Origin: UKL13-2 sp044229235
GTDB taxonomy: Bacteria; Pseudomonadota; Gammaproteobacteria; Burkholderiales; Usitatibacteraceae
Reading direction: 5' to 3'
Length of the DNA stretch: 64,000 bases
Assembly (NCBI GenBank): GCA_044229235.1
Contig: JBGATH010000022.1
Location: 1-64,000 of the forward strand
The position numbers and the translations under genes are program-made. Below the pieces are notes generated by a model. That model saw only the letters and a list, made by a program, of their open reading frames with translations. It did not search any database and was not told the origin of the DNA. The stretch's first letter is position 1. Each line of letters opens with the position of its first letter. Below are positions 18,435 through 28,148 of the stretch, piece by piece.

Positions 18435-18579
18435 GGGAAACGGTTTGGCTCGGCTCGGATTGGATCTACGCAATCGCAGTCACACCCGGTAGGAAGTATG
18501 CGATGAGCAATCGTTTGATCGGTGCGCAGCGCTGCCGCCAGCCGCTGTCGACTTGGGCCAAGCTCAAATGATCGCCGCG

Positions 18580-20463
18580 TTACCGATAAAGCACCTGCGC
18601 CCGAACATCCAATAGCGCCTTCTTGGCCAGATCCCTCAGCGCGCGCTGCGTGGCGATATCGCAAACGTTTCCCGGTGTGCGGTCTTCCAGGCTACGCCAG
18701 ACTCGAATCAGGTTCGCCTTCATCGAGTAAGTCGCCTGGTAGGTCACGAGGCCGCTGGTCAGACTGACATTTTTTGGGACGTGCAGAATCTTCACGGACT
18801 TGGGAAATTGCACGGCGTGCTCCTCGACCAATTTCGCGCCGTAGCAAGTAACCTGCCTGGCTTCTTCCTCAAGATAATTCGCGCTGGACAGAACCGACTG
18901 GATGGATGTCCCGGTGTAGTACATCGAGTTGATTGGCGTCGCGCCAGCACCGGGTAACGGCAGATATTCCTTGGAATTGAACGTGACCTTGTAGTGGTAG
19001 GTGTCCAGCAAAGCCGTGGGATCGTCCTTTTCCATTTTCCCGCCGCCACCGGCGTTATTGCGATCAAACAGCCGCTTCAGGCTGTCTTCTTCAAAATCCC
19101 GATTTATGAACCGCATCCGCTCCCGCGTGCCTACAGCGAATACACCCTGCTCGGTGACATCGACTTCGCCCGTGGCGCCACCTTCCGCGTTGATTTTCAA
19201 ACTGTTCTTCACGACGCTCAGATTGCGTGCGCCATTGGTTCGCGGGGTCCGTGTACCCTCCTTGTAATCGGTCACCCACAGCACGGGCTTGTCTGCGTCC
19301 GAGAATGGCAGCATGCCGAACGGCGTGCTGTTCGATGTCGAATCGAGGTAAAGGTCCCAGGCTGGAATGTAGTTGATGACATGGTTGACCGCGGACACCA
19401 CCGGCGCACGGGCCAGGCGGTACGATCCGCCGGCATTGACCAGCGCCTGGATGTTGACAATGCCCTTGGCATGCAGCAGCGCTTGCAGCAGTGTGGCGTG
19501 ATCCTTGCAATCGCCCATTTTGTTGTCGAGCACGAAGTCGATATCGCGGGGTACCACCGCACCGATGCCGACACAGTTTCCGGCATAGGTGATATTCACG
19601 GCGACCCACTCGTAAAGCAACCGCGCCTGTTCCCGGAGTACTTTCTCGGCACCTACAATTTCGTCGGCCAGCTTCTGTATCCGGGGCGTGACTTTCGCCT
19701 TGGGAGTGGCCCGATCTCCATAGGCGGTGGCGATCTCGCCATAGGAGCGAAAGGTCGATAGCGAGAGGCCCGGCTCTTCGTCGCCTTCGTAGACCGAGAA
19801 ATTGCGCCGCTTGCTCTTCGTGGGCGATTTGTTGGAATAGGTCCATTCCATCAGCTTTCGCCCATCTTTCTCTTGATTCATGGCCTCGGTCAGCTGGCGC
19901 GCGTCATGCACCAGATACAGCCCGACCGGCGCATCCAGGCGAATCCGGACATCATCAAACGCCGAATTCCGGGGGAAGGAATTATCGACAGAAAAGTGCT
20001 TGGGGAAAATCGGCTCCGTGGTCGTAATCTTGTAGCGAAGCACGGTGGTGTCGTTGGCAGCCACGTCCGGGAAAATAATCGTCAGGGTCGTAAAGTCAGA
20101 AAAAGCCGCGGCGCCGCCCTGCGCGCCGGAATTGACCTCAAGCTGATAGCTGTTCTTTGCGACATCCAGCCGACGCCCATCGGCCTTCAATGTGTACGCA
20201 TCCAATACATCGGCTTTCTGCACGCTGGTGCTATAGCCGAGGTAACCCTGCTTGGCAAAAAGCACGGCGCGCTTGTCCAGAATTTTGGTCGCAATCTCGC
20301 GCTCTTCGGTGTGAGTGCCATCAGCAAGAATGGTGTAGTTGACGTAGAAGCGTTCGAAGCGCGTTTGCACGTCTTTGACTTCGTCGGCGGCTTGTGCCGA
20401 AGGCGAAGCGGCCACCAATGTCGCGAAAACAAAAAGGGAATACTTGAGCAAAGATCTCTCCAA
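18580..20463 (-). CDS. DUF3857 / transglutaminase-like exported protein
   Basis: The 627-residue protein has a Sec signal peptide (hydrophobic about 7-24, ending SAQAAD). A DUF3857 domain covers about 50-240, and a transglutaminase-like domain follows, with the catalytic Cys in MGDCKDHATLLQALL, His in SAVNHVINYIP and Asp in AWDLYLDST. Such proteins are periplasmic and mostly uncharacterised; an amidase or peptidase role is possible. It is the first gene beyond tRNA-Arg. The 130-bp upstream gap shows no clear promoter. Confidence 0.82.
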   Translation of the reverse strand: MERSLLKYSLFVFATLVAASPSAQAADEVKDVQTRFERFYVNYTILADGTHTEEREIATKILDKRAVLFAKQGYLGYSTSVQKADVLDAYTLKADGRRLDVAKNSYQLEVNSGAQGGAAAFSDFTTLTIIFPDVAANDTTVLRYKITTTEPIFPKHFSVDNSFPRNSAFDDVRIRLDAPVGLYLVHDARQLTEAMNQEKDGRKLMEWTYSNKSPTKSKRRNFSVYEGDEEPGLSLSTFRSYGEIATAYGDRATPKAKVTPRIQKLADEIVGAEKVLREQARLLYEWVAVNITYAGNCVGIGAVVPRDIDFVLDNKMGDCKDHATLLQALLHAKGIVNIQALVNAGGSYRLARAPVVSAVNHVINYIPAWDLYLDSTSNSTPFGMLPFSDADKPVLWVTDYKEGTRTPRTNGARNLSVVKNSLKINAEGGATGEVDVTEQGVFAVGTRERMRFINRDFEEDSLKRLFDRNNAGGGGKMEKDDPTALLDTYHYKVTFNSKEYLPLPGAGATPINSMYYTGTSIQSVLSSANYLEEEARQVTCYGAKLVEEHAVQFPKSVKILHVPKNVSLTSGLVTYQATYSMKANLIRVWRSLEDRTPGNVCDIATQRALRDLAKKALLDVRAQVLYR

Positions 20464-20596
20464 AGTGGATTAGTGATTTCGCGATCGCATGGGACATCGC
20501 GTGCGGCGCAATTTGCCACTCTTTACACCAATTCTCGTCGACGGGCGGCGCTCCATAGGCAAAGAATTGGGGTGACCCCATGGCCACGCATTTCTC

Positions 20597-20830
20597 TCAC
20601 GGCAGACCCGGCGGCTTTAGGTCCGGATTGGAATCAAAGACATTTTTCATGATTTCGATATACATGATGCCTAAGATGTCACCGACGGCCTTTCGAAGGT
20701 GATCAAGGTCCTCCTCGCTAAGCTGCGGCTGCGCTTGCCTCACGAGGTCATTTAGCTGCTCATCAAGCGAAAGAAAAGTGCCGCAAATTCTTACAGCAAG
20801 CGCGCGTTCTAGGGTCATCTTTACATACAT
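20597..20830 (-). CDS. Small hypothetical protein, candidate orphan Rhs immunity
   Basis: From ATG 20830 the product is 77 residues, acidic and helical (LSLDEQLNDLVRQAQPQLSE, EDLDHLRKAVGDILGIMYIE), without a signal peptide. The start overlaps the end of the displaced Rhs C-terminal cassette by about 10 bp, the usual place for an Rhs immunity gene. An alternative start is ATG 20818. I do not recognise a family; the immunity role is inferred from position only. Confidence 0.5.
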   Translation of the reverse strand: MYVKMTLERALAVRICGTFLSLDEQLNDLVRQAQPQLSEEDLDHLRKAVGDILGIMYIEIMKNVFDSNPDLKPPGLP

Positions 20831-21493
20831 CCGGCATCCTTTAAGCAATCGTTCACACAGTTGAAAAATGGAAATCCTTGCGAGCACCTGTCAGTAGGAA
20901 ACAAACCTGAACACTTTGCACGGCAGTCCGCAGCCACTTTGATGCACCTTTTGCGCTCGCCTTCCCCTGATGTGCCCGACGCCGATTCGGTGACAAGAAA
21001 ATTGAGTATTCGACGAATTGTATCGAGTGTAACCGCCGCGGTGCCAACAATTAGCGCACCAAACGCGGCCGCGCACGGCACGTCAGCAATACACAAAGCT
21101 ATGATTGCCGGAAACGGTATCAGCCCTGTTCTATCAACCTTGAGGATTGGGGACCCCATCGCGTACAGAAAGGTATTTATTCCTCCATCGATCCCAATTG
21201 GATCACTTTCCACGTAGCGCCCAAGCTTGGAATCATATTCCCGATGCCAGTTCTGATGCAGGCCTGTCTCTTGGTCCTTGTACTGCCCCGGAAACCGGTG
21301 ATTGAACGTCATTACTCCCAAGGTTGACGGGTTTTCATTCGGCGCCGTCTCCCCAAACGGCAAACTATCCCACTTCCAGATCGACACATGCTGGTTAGAT
21401 GCGTTGATTCTGGTGAGTTCCCGCGGCGTATTCAGATGATCGATCCACACATAGGCTAATGCCGTCTCTGAACATCCCCCACCACTCAAGCAA
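20821..21493 (-). pseudogene. Displaced (orphan) Rhs core fragment with C-terminal toxin-like tip
   Basis: The reading frame resumes Rhs core sequence at CLSGGGCSETALAYVWIDHLN and runs through GQYKDQETGLHQNWHREYD and the core-ending motif ESDPIGIDGGINTFLYAMG. It then changes to a unique tip with a hydrophobic stretch (IPFPAIIALCIADVPCAAAFGA) and many cysteines near the end (CRAKCSG, CSQGF, NCVNDCLKDAGC). The core is about 75-80% identical at DNA level to the same part of the intact Rhs gene at 22870-28035. It has no start of its own; the 5' side is cut by the RAYT element. Confidence 0.8.
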
Positions 21494-21494
21494 T

Positions 21495-22292
21495 AAAAGG
21501 GGTCAGCGTTATTTTCTTCACAGCCCAAGCTTGCCTTGCCCCGGCAGGACAGGCAAAGGTGGCTCGCCTTCCAGCCTTGGTCGCCCACGCGGCCTCGGTT
21601 CGCGACGATCGCCTGTTTTGCGTTCTATCTGCGCGTGAAACCGGGAATTGCCCAGCGGCTGGTTCTGGTTCAGCGCCAATCGGATATCGCCGATGGCCGC
21701 TTCATCCAGGTGGGCACGAAACAAATCCCGATATCCGGTTTGCCGCTTCTTGTCGGTGGTGCCAAGCGCCAGGTATAGCGGGTGCGGCGTGAGGCGGCTA
21801 TCGGCTTGGCCCAGCGCGTTGTGCCGATAACTGGTCCAGCGGTAGTGTGCCGGATCGGCCACCATCGCCGCCCGCACCGGATTCAATTCAATGTAGCGCT
21901 GACAAGTCAGCAGATAGGTGTCGGACTGGACCACGGAGGATTTGTAGCGGCTGTCCCACAGCGTGCCGGTGCGGCGGTGGGTGCGGTTGATGTATTGCAC
22001 GTAGCGCCGGCCCAGGGACATGATCACACGGGGTACCGCCTCGGCTTTCTTCGGTGTCAGCAGCAGGTGCACATGATTGGTCATGAGCACGTAGGCGTGT
22101 AGCGCACATTCTGTCTCGGCCAGCGCTTCGCCCAGCCAGTGCAGATAACTTAAGTAGTCGTCCTCGCCGAAGAAGCAGGCTTCGCGATTGTGGCCGCGCT
22201 GGACGATATGCAGCGGGACTCGATCAAGCTGGATGCGGGGGCGGCGGGGCATATGGCATCATACGCCTAAAATAATTCACCCTGACCCCTTT
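21495..22292 (-). mobile_element. RAYT transposase element with terminal inverted motifs
   Basis: The transposase gene is bounded on the left by AAAAGGGGTCAGCGTTATTTT (21495-21515, one base over 20 and read here in two parts: AAAAGGGGTCAG then CGTTATTTT). On the right is AAAATAATTCACC followed by CTGACCCCTTT (22269-22292). These are inverted relative to each other (AAAATAA...TGACCCCTTT). A second copy of the right motif, CAATTCACCCTGGCCCTTT, lies at 22325-22343. The left end coincides with the break in the orphan Rhs fragment. Confidence 0.65.
21518..22252 (-). CDS. REP-associated tyrosine transposase (RAYT, Y1/HUH)
   Basis: The 244-residue product begins MPRRPRIQLDRVPLHIVQRG and carries the HUH metal motif NHVHLLLTP and the YIELNPVRA segment with the likely catalytic Tyr, typical of IS200-like RAYT proteins. 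The region TGTLWDSRYKSSVV is also standard. These single-strand DNA transposases mobilise REP palindromes in trans. Its own flanks carry a GACCCCTTT motif unlike the ~67-bp palindromes elsewhere in this window, so it may not be their partner. It appears full length. Confidence 0.9.
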   Translation of the reverse strand: MPRRPRIQLDRVPLHIVQRGHNREACFFGEDDYLSYLHWLGEALAETECALHAYVLMTNHVHLLLTPKKAEAVPRVIMSLGRRYVQYINRTHRRTGTLWDSRYKSSVVQSDTYLLTCQRYIELNPVRAAMVADPAHYRWTSYRHNALGQADSRLTPHPLYLALGTTDKKRQTGYRDLFRAHLDEAAIGDIRLALNQNQPLGNSRFHAQIERKTGDRREPRPRGRPRLEGEPPLPVLPGQGKLGL

Positions 22293-22351
22293 GATTTCTC
22301 AAGAAATCACTTCAATCGGTAAAACAATTCACCCTGGCCCTTTAGAATTCC

Positions 22352-22867
22352 CTACAAATCGTCTTTCAATCTCTCTACCCCTTCAGTATCGAGACAGGTT
22401 TGAATCCACGCCGAAGGAAATTGATATGTGCGAAGGCACAGGCCACGGCTAGTTCCTGAAATATACGAAAGCCGCACGCCTGCGACGTGATACCGAATAC
22501 TTGTTTCCGTTTCTCCATTCCTGCTTGCAAGCTCTTGTAGGCTTGGGAATCGACCCTCTTTTGAGTGAAAGGCTATTGCGTCTGAACGCAGATGCATTAG
22601 AAACTCACTTGCACGCTTGCTCTGGAAATTCCCGATAGCAAACGCCAATCCGATACCCGCAACGGCAACAACTAAAGAACATGCACTGTTGCCGAAAGTC
22701 CGCTTCTTGTAAATTTCAATAACGGTCAGCGGGATAAGAATGAGAATGCAGTAGACAATCAAGTAGAGCCATGTCTTTTGACGTAGATCGGCAAGCATGC
22801 CAAGTAAGCACGCTATCGACAGAAAGATCGTGACAACTATTAGCGGACTGACTCTGCGTCCATTCAT
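22352..22867 (-). CDS. Membrane protein, candidate immunity for the main Rhs toxin
   Basis: From ATG 22867 (2 bp after the Rhs stop) the product is 171 residues with three predicted membrane segments in the first ~80 (LIVVTIFLSIACLLGML; WLYLIVYCILILIPLTVI; CSLVVAVAGIGLAFAI). A soluble C-terminal part follows (FHSKEGRFPSLQELASRNGE). The C-terminal segment resembles small uncharacterised proteins encoded beside Rhs genes. Position directly after the toxin tip suggests immunity. Base composition is more AT-rich than the surroundings. Confidence 0.55.
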   Translation of the reverse strand: MNGRRVSPLIVVTIFLSIACLLGMLADLRQKTWLYLIVYCILILIPLTVIEIYKKRTFGNSACSLVVAVAGIGLAFAIGNFQSKRASEFLMHLRSDAIAFHSKEGRFPSLQELASRNGETETSIRYHVAGVRLSYISGTSRGLCLRTYQFPSAWIQTCLDTEGVERLKDDL

Positions 22868-22869
22868 GC

Positions 22870-25800
22870 TCACCGTCCTCCGCATGAGCAACCGCCGGCG
22901 CTTCGGAGATCACTTAGTGTGGCCCCCGCTCCCGCTAGCTGAACGCCAAGTAATCCAGCCTGCATCGCTGCAGAACTAAATCCGGTTTCAGATTCGCCAA
23001 GCGCCTTCAAAAGTGGTTTGAGCGCTTGGTAACACACGACAGCAACCTGTCCTAGTAGTGTGCCAAGTCGACTCTGCGTATTCTGGAACCCCTCAAAGAA
23101 ATTCTCAATGTTCCGCATTTCCGTATGTTCAAACCCAAGCGTGACTCGCATTGAGTAAGCATAAGCCTGTGGATCAGGCTGACATGCGGCCATGCAGAAC
23201 ATGCCACCCGGCGTGCCTCCTGGATCAAGGCCCGTCATATCAGTGCGAATAATTGGCCTTCCATCTGCGTACGCAAAGGTATTCGTGCCTGCTGCCAGCC
23301 CAAGCGGATCGCTTGTGATGTACCGTCCAAGGCGGGGATCATATTCCCGATGCCAGTTCTGATGCAGCCCCGTCTCCTTGTCGAAGTACTGCCCCGGGAA
23401 CCGATGATTGAAGTTCATGATTCCGAGATTGCTTGGGTTTTGATTCGGCGCTGTTTCCCCGAACGGCAGAGAGTCCCACTTCCAGAGGCTGACGTGCTGG
23501 TTACTTGCGTTGACTCGGGTGAGTTCTCTCGGCGTATTGAGATGATCGGCCCAAACATAAGCCACCGCCATCTCCGCGCATCCACCGCCCGTCAAACACG
23601 GCATTGTCCCCCGTACTGCAATCGGTGTCTCCCCCATCCAGAAAAGCTCCTGCACCAAGCTCCCCGCCGCATCGTACTCCGCCAGCATGTGCCCCGCATC
23701 ATCATAAATGTACGATGCATTGGTTGTGGCATTCCACTTCCTGACCCGCAAGTTCTGAAAGTTGACGAGGAAATTGGTCGCGACCCCAGATTTCGTCGCA
23801 ACAGTCATTCGCCCCCGCGCATCATAGGTGTATGTGGATGACCCATCAGCGGTGAGGTTGCCGGCATTGTCATACACATTTGACCGGACCAGCCCGCCGC
23901 TCACCATCGCCAACCGGTTATTGCCGGTTTGATACGTGTAGGTGCTGGTGACGCCGTTGAGCACGCTGGTGAGGCGGTTGCCGTTGCTGTCGTAGGTAAA
24001 CGACTGCGTCTGATTGATGCTGGCTTGGCCGTTGCCGTTGCTGGTGAAGCCGCTAAAGCTGGTGAGACGACCGACGTTGTCGTAGCCGAAGGATTGCGTG
24101 CCGGACAAGGTCGCGTTGACCGTTCCGATGTAGTCACCGATTTGCGCAATGCGGCCGGCGTTGTCGAAGGTCAGCCCACGGTAGCCGGTCGGAGTACTGT
24201 ATTTCTGGATACGGCTGTCGGAATCAATCCATCGCGTGTAATCCTTCACGCCAGCGACGTTGGCGCCCAGCAACCAGCTTTCTGGACCACCAAGCGGGAA
24301 ATATTCGATGGCGCTAATAAGTGCACTACCGTTCAGCGTCATGTTGGTGATTCGGCTCTCGGTATAGCTCATTCCCAGGACGGAACCACTCGGATACGTG
24401 ATGCTAGTCAGTCGACCTGAGCCATCGCGGGCGTAAGTGATTGTCTTGGCGCCGCCTGGGGCGCCATTGATATAGGTTGTCTTGGTTGCAACGCGACCAT
24501 AGGCGTCATACGTGTACGCCGTTGTGCCGCTCAGATCGGCGACGCTAGCCAGTCGGCCAACACCGTTGGTGGCGACGTCGTAGGTATGCGTAAGCGCGTA
24601 GCCATCGGCAAAGACAACGCTGGTGACCCGGCCGAGCGCGTCATAAGCGTATGACGTGGTCTTCCCGCGCGAATCGACCTTGATCTGTACCAGACCTGCG
24701 GCGTTGTAGGTCATGTTGGTGGTGGCCGTGTCCGGGCTTTGAATCTGGGTCTGCTCGCCAAAGCCGTTATAGGCGTAGGTCGTCGTGTTGTTGTTTGGGT
24801 CCTGGATGCTTGCCACCTTGTCATTGGCGAGGTAGTTCGTGGCGACCGTTTTCAGATTCGGGTCGGTCACCAGGATCGGGCGGTTGAGTACGTCGTACTG
24901 CGTGGTCGTGGTGAAGTTGTTGGGGTCGGTGACCGACGTGACATTGCCATTGGCGTCATAGCTGTAGTTGGTGACCTTGCCGTTGGCGTCGATTCGCTGC
25001 AATACGCGGTTGAGGCCGTCGTAGACCACGCTGGACTTCGTCGCCGGTTGGTCCTCGGCGTCAAAGGTTTCGGTCATGATGGTCCGACCCGCGTTATCCA
25101 GGGTATAGCGGAGCTTCTCTCCGTTGGAGAGGTTCTTGCCCGTCAGGCGCAGCGCGGAATCATATAGATAGCTGGTGGTGCCGCCATAACCGTCGGTTGA
25201 CGATGCCAGCAGTCCGTTCGTGGTGTAGGTGTTGATCTGGACTATTCCATTGGCAGTGGTCCGCCACAACCTGCCGCGCGCGTCGTAGTCCTTTTGGACG
25301 CCAGTCCCATCCGGGTTGTAGATCAACGTCGGATTGCCGTGGGCATCGTAACTGGCATAAGTCGTGGTCTGGCCTTTGGGGTTCGTCATTTGGTAGACGT
25401 TACCATTGGCGTCGTACGTATAGGTCGTCACATCGTTGACGTCGCTGCGCGGCCCATCGACGCTGGCCAGCCTGCCCTGAACGTTGTACGTGTAGGTGGT
25501 GGTACGCGCGGTTTGGCCTGCCGTGGCCACGGTTTCGGTCAACCTGCGCCCGGCGCCGTCGTAGGTGTAAGTCGTCGTCCGGGTCGGTGCCGAGGCAATG
25601 CCGGTCGGCTCGGTGATTACCAGCGGAACATTGAAGCTCGCGTGCCAGGTGGTGGTGCGGGTGCGCATCAGGCCGGTGCCGGCTGCCTGCGTAGTGCTGG
25701 CCACCAAGCCGCGGCCATCATTAGTGTAGGTGGTGGTGGTCGTTACGCCCCCCCGGTCAGTTTGACTGGTCACGAAACCATTTGTGTCGTAAGCGAAAGT

Positions 25801-28035
25801 CTCGAACAGATTCGCGCAGGCGGCACAGATATGCATGTAATCCACGCGCGTCGGCAGCACCCGGCCCTGAATGGTGGTGAAGGTGCGCTTTACCGTTGCG
25901 TTGCTCGGATACGTGCCGGAAACGTTCAGGCAGTATTTCGCATTGCTCGATGCATCGAGGTACTGTGCCGGGCAGGACGCCGGCTGCTGGTCGGTCGGCC
26001 CATAGCGGGTAACGGCGGAACTGTCGTATGAAACGGAACTTCCATCGGCACTGTAGCTGACCTTGATGCGGCCGGTGCCACTGGCTTCATTGCTGGTGTT
26101 GCCGAAGAAGTTGCCAATAGCGCGGCCGTTGGTACCGTCATAGGAAAACGTGACGTACGTGTTCTCCACACCACCTTCGTAGGTGGCTATCGAGGTAAGT
26201 GCGAATTTCCGTGTCGGGTCCTGGTATTTGTAGCGACGTGCCCTGCCGTCGGGGAAGGTCACCGACACCAACCGGTCCAGCCGATCCTGCGCGGCATTCG
26301 AGTCCGGGTCGTAGGCATAGGTCGTTACGCCGCCCGATGGATCGGTAAGGGTGGACAGCCGGCCCTTCGTATCGTAGGCAAATGTCAGGTGGCGACCACT
26401 GGGGTCAGTGACCTGCGACAAACGATTTGAGGTATAGGTCAGCGTGTATTGCTCTCCTGTACTAAGCGTCAGGGCCGTGAAGACTCCGCTGCCGTCATAA
26501 GTCTCGGTGTTGTCGCCTGATTTGTAGGCCCAGCTGATTCCACCAGAACCAGCCAGCGTGTCGGTGATGTCGGCATCGGTTTTCCAAGTCCCATCGGCCT
26601 GTTTGTCGAAGACATATGAGCTACCGTCACCTCGCGTGACGCGAACCTTGTTCGCACTACCTGCGACGTAGCTCACCGATCGGTCCCAAATGGAGTACCA
26701 GCCGGGGCCAAGTTTTTGTCGCACCGAAGAAGATGCATCAGGAGCCTGGGCTTGGTATGTCCGGCGGAACGCCAGCACAAAACCCGACCTGGTTGAATAG
26801 TCGGTCTGAGGATGCGACTTGTTTCCAAGCCCGCTGTGAATCGGATCGCCAAACATCAAATAGTCGGCGGCATCGACATTCGTTCCAATATCACCTGCAG
26901 GGTTGTTGTAGGCGAGCATCGTATTCGATTCAGCTTCTATCGACGAAGTCCGATCGCAAGGATCTACTCGCGGCGACGGCGGTTCCGTTAGCACGGAACT
27001 TATGCCGAACTCAGATCCACCTGCGCCTCCGCCCATGGCGCCATTTGCCGGGAGCTTTATTTTTCCCGCAATGACATCTATGGGAGGGCAAGGTGGCGCT
27101 CCTCCACCCTCGCACTGTTCAGCATCTACCATTGCTTGATTCGGATTTGCCGCACCACCAACATTTTTGTCGCCAACTCCTGTGCCGCCCGAACTGGTCG
27201 TACCGCCACCACCAAACACCAAGCCTTGCTCGCCAGCCCCCGTCCCCGAAACATTTACCACCGACCCCGTCCCGTTGTGCGGCACGGTAATGGAAGTATT
27301 TAGAGTACCAGTGGCGCTGGGAATGAACGTCACCGTCAACTGGCACTCAGCACCCGGCGGAACCGTGCCGTTACAAGAGTTGGAATTTGGATCAACCACG
27401 AAGTTCGTGTTTGAGGTCGTCGCCGGATCGGCTGTAACTATCGTGCTGCCAGTGTTCTTCAAGACAATGGTTTGCGCTGTGGACGCCACACCGAAAGGCT
27501 GCGTGCCAAACGTCGTGTTCGCGGTCTGTACTGTCAGCGTACCTGGCGGCGTATTGAATAGGCCGGACAGCGAAGCCTGGAACAGGTACGGCGCACCGTA
27601 AGCGCCGACATACAAGGTGTCGTATGCCCATTGGTTCGGCGTATTCACCGGAGCGGTAAAGCGGATCGTCAACGCACAATTCGCACCAACCGCGATGGGG
27701 TTGGGGCAAGTCGAACCTACGATCGAATAGAAGGTAGCTGCCGGATGTTCGAAGGCGTAGGAGAAAATACTCGCCGGTTCGTCACCGTTGTTCGTCACCG
27801 TAATTGGTACATCGGCGCGGTTGCTCGGCACCGTGGCATTGGGGTTTACCGTTGGGAATGTGCCACTGTAGGTCAGGGAAAGACTAACCGTGGCGCTCGC
27901 ACTCGTGACGACAGAAAACCAAAACAGGGCTGCGAAGCATCTATTGACCAACTGCGGTTTCCACACTGCTCGATTTACCGGCAAACTCCGAAAGAAATGT
28001 GCGGCCAGAGACAATCCAATTGAAACGCTGCGCAT
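22870..28035 (-). CDS. Secreted RHS-repeat polymorphic toxin-like protein
   Basis: This 1721-residue protein has an N-terminal signal-like segment (CFAALFWFSVVTSASA). Two Ig-like choice-of-anchor-D/ASH-type repeats follow (about 50-270), then a Gly-rich linker and a DUF6531-like region with many YD/RHS repeats (GRLTSFSG, YDANGNVTSV and similar). The RHS-associated core ends TSDPLGLAAGTNTFAYADG. The last ~110 residues are unique (CMAACQPDPQAY ... SAGGCSCGGR) and are the putative toxin tip. No PAAR or VgrG module is present, so Sec export rather than T6SS loading is likely. The start has AGGGAG upstream. Confidence 0.9.
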   Translation of the reverse strand: MRSVSIGLSLAAHFFRSLPVNRAVWKPQLVNRCFAALFWFSVVTSASATVSLSLTYSGTFPTVNPNATVPSNRADVPITVTNNGDEPASIFSYAFEHPAATFYSIVGSTCPNPIAVGANCALTIRFTAPVNTPNQWAYDTLYVGAYGAPYLFQASLSGLFNTPPGTLTVQTANTTFGTQPFGVASTAQTIVLKNTGSTIVTADPATTSNTNFVVDPNSNSCNGTVPPGAECQLTVTFIPSATGTLNTSITVPHNGTGSVVNVSGTGAGEQGLVFGGGGTTSSGGTGVGDKNVGGAANPNQAMVDAEQCEGGGAPPCPPIDVIAGKIKLPANGAMGGGAGGSEFGISSVLTEPPSPRVDPCDRTSSIEAESNTMLAYNNPAGDIGTNVDAADYLMFGDPIHSGLGNKSHPQTDYSTRSGFVLAFRRTYQAQAPDASSSVRQKLGPGWYSIWDRSVSYVAGSANKVRVTRGDGSSYVFDKQADGTWKTDADITDTLAGSGGISWAYKSGDNTETYDGSGVFTALTLSTGEQYTLTYTSNRLSQVTDPSGRHLTFAYDTKGRLSTLTDPSGGVTTYAYDPDSNAAQDRLDRLVSVTFPDGRARRYKYQDPTRKFALTSIATYEGGVENTYVTFSYDGTNGRAIGNFFGNTSNEASGTGRIKVSYSADGSSVSYDSSAVTRYGPTDQQPASCPAQYLDASSNAKYCLNVSGTYPSNATVKRTFTTIQGRVLPTRVDYMHICAACANLFETFAYDTNGFVTSQTDRGGVTTTTTYTNDGRGLVASTTQAAGTGLMRTRTTTWHASFNVPLVITEPTGIASAPTRTTTYTYDGAGRRLTETVATAGQTARTTTYTYNVQGRLASVDGPRSDVNDVTTYTYDANGNVYQMTNPKGQTTTYASYDAHGNPTLIYNPDGTGVQKDYDARGRLWRTTANGIVQINTYTTNGLLASSTDGYGGTTSYLYDSALRLTGKNLSNGEKLRYTLDNAGRTIMTETFDAEDQPATKSSVVYDGLNRVLQRIDANGKVTNYSYDANGNVTSVTDPNNFTTTTQYDVLNRPILVTDPNLKTVATNYLANDKVASIQDPNNNTTTYAYNGFGEQTQIQSPDTATTNMTYNAAGLVQIKVDSRGKTTSYAYDALGRVTSVVFADGYALTHTYDVATNGVGRLASVADLSGTTAYTYDAYGRVATKTTYINGAPGGAKTITYARDGSGRLTSITYPSGSVLGMSYTESRITNMTLNGSALISAIEYFPLGGPESWLLGANVAGVKDYTRWIDSDSRIQKYSTPTGYRGLTFDNAGRIAQIGDYIGTVNATLSGTQSFGYDNVGRLTSFSGFTSNGNGQASINQTQSFTYDSNGNRLTSVLNGVTSTYTYQTGNNRLAMVSGGLVRSNVYDNAGNLTADGSSTYTYDARGRMTVATKSGVATNFLVNFQNLRVRKWNATTNASYIYDDAGHMLAEYDAAGSLVQELFWMGETPIAVRGTMPCLTGGGCAEMAVAYVWADHLNTPRELTRVNASNQHVSLWKWDSLPFGETAPNQNPSNLGIMNFNHRFPGQYFDKETGLHQNWHREYDPRLGRYITSDPLGLAAGTNTFAYADGRPIIRTDMTGLDPGGTPGGMFCMAACQPDPQAYAYSMRVTLGFEHTEMRNIENFFEGFQNTQSRLGTLLGQVAVVCYQALKPLLKALGESETGFSSAAMQAGLLGVQLAGAGATLSDLRSAGGCSCGGR

Positions 28036-28148
28036 TGGTAATCACTCCCTGAAATTGTCGGCGTCGCTTTCGTAGCGCGCTTGCCAACATTGTGTTTTGC
28101 GAATCTACAACGCCAAATGTGCGATTTGATTTGCACTGCCGCAAATTG

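Noticed and set aside
18363..18505. Short plus-strand frame starting ATGCCAAAACC through palindrome copy 3
   Set aside because: It mirrors the repeat-encoded leader of the pilin, but no gene follows and the frame soon stops. It reflects the repeat, not a protein.
23900..26700. CRISPR-like or tandem DNA repeats
   Set aside because: The periodicity is the degenerate YD/RHS repeat of the coding sequence; there are no identical repeats with unique spacers.
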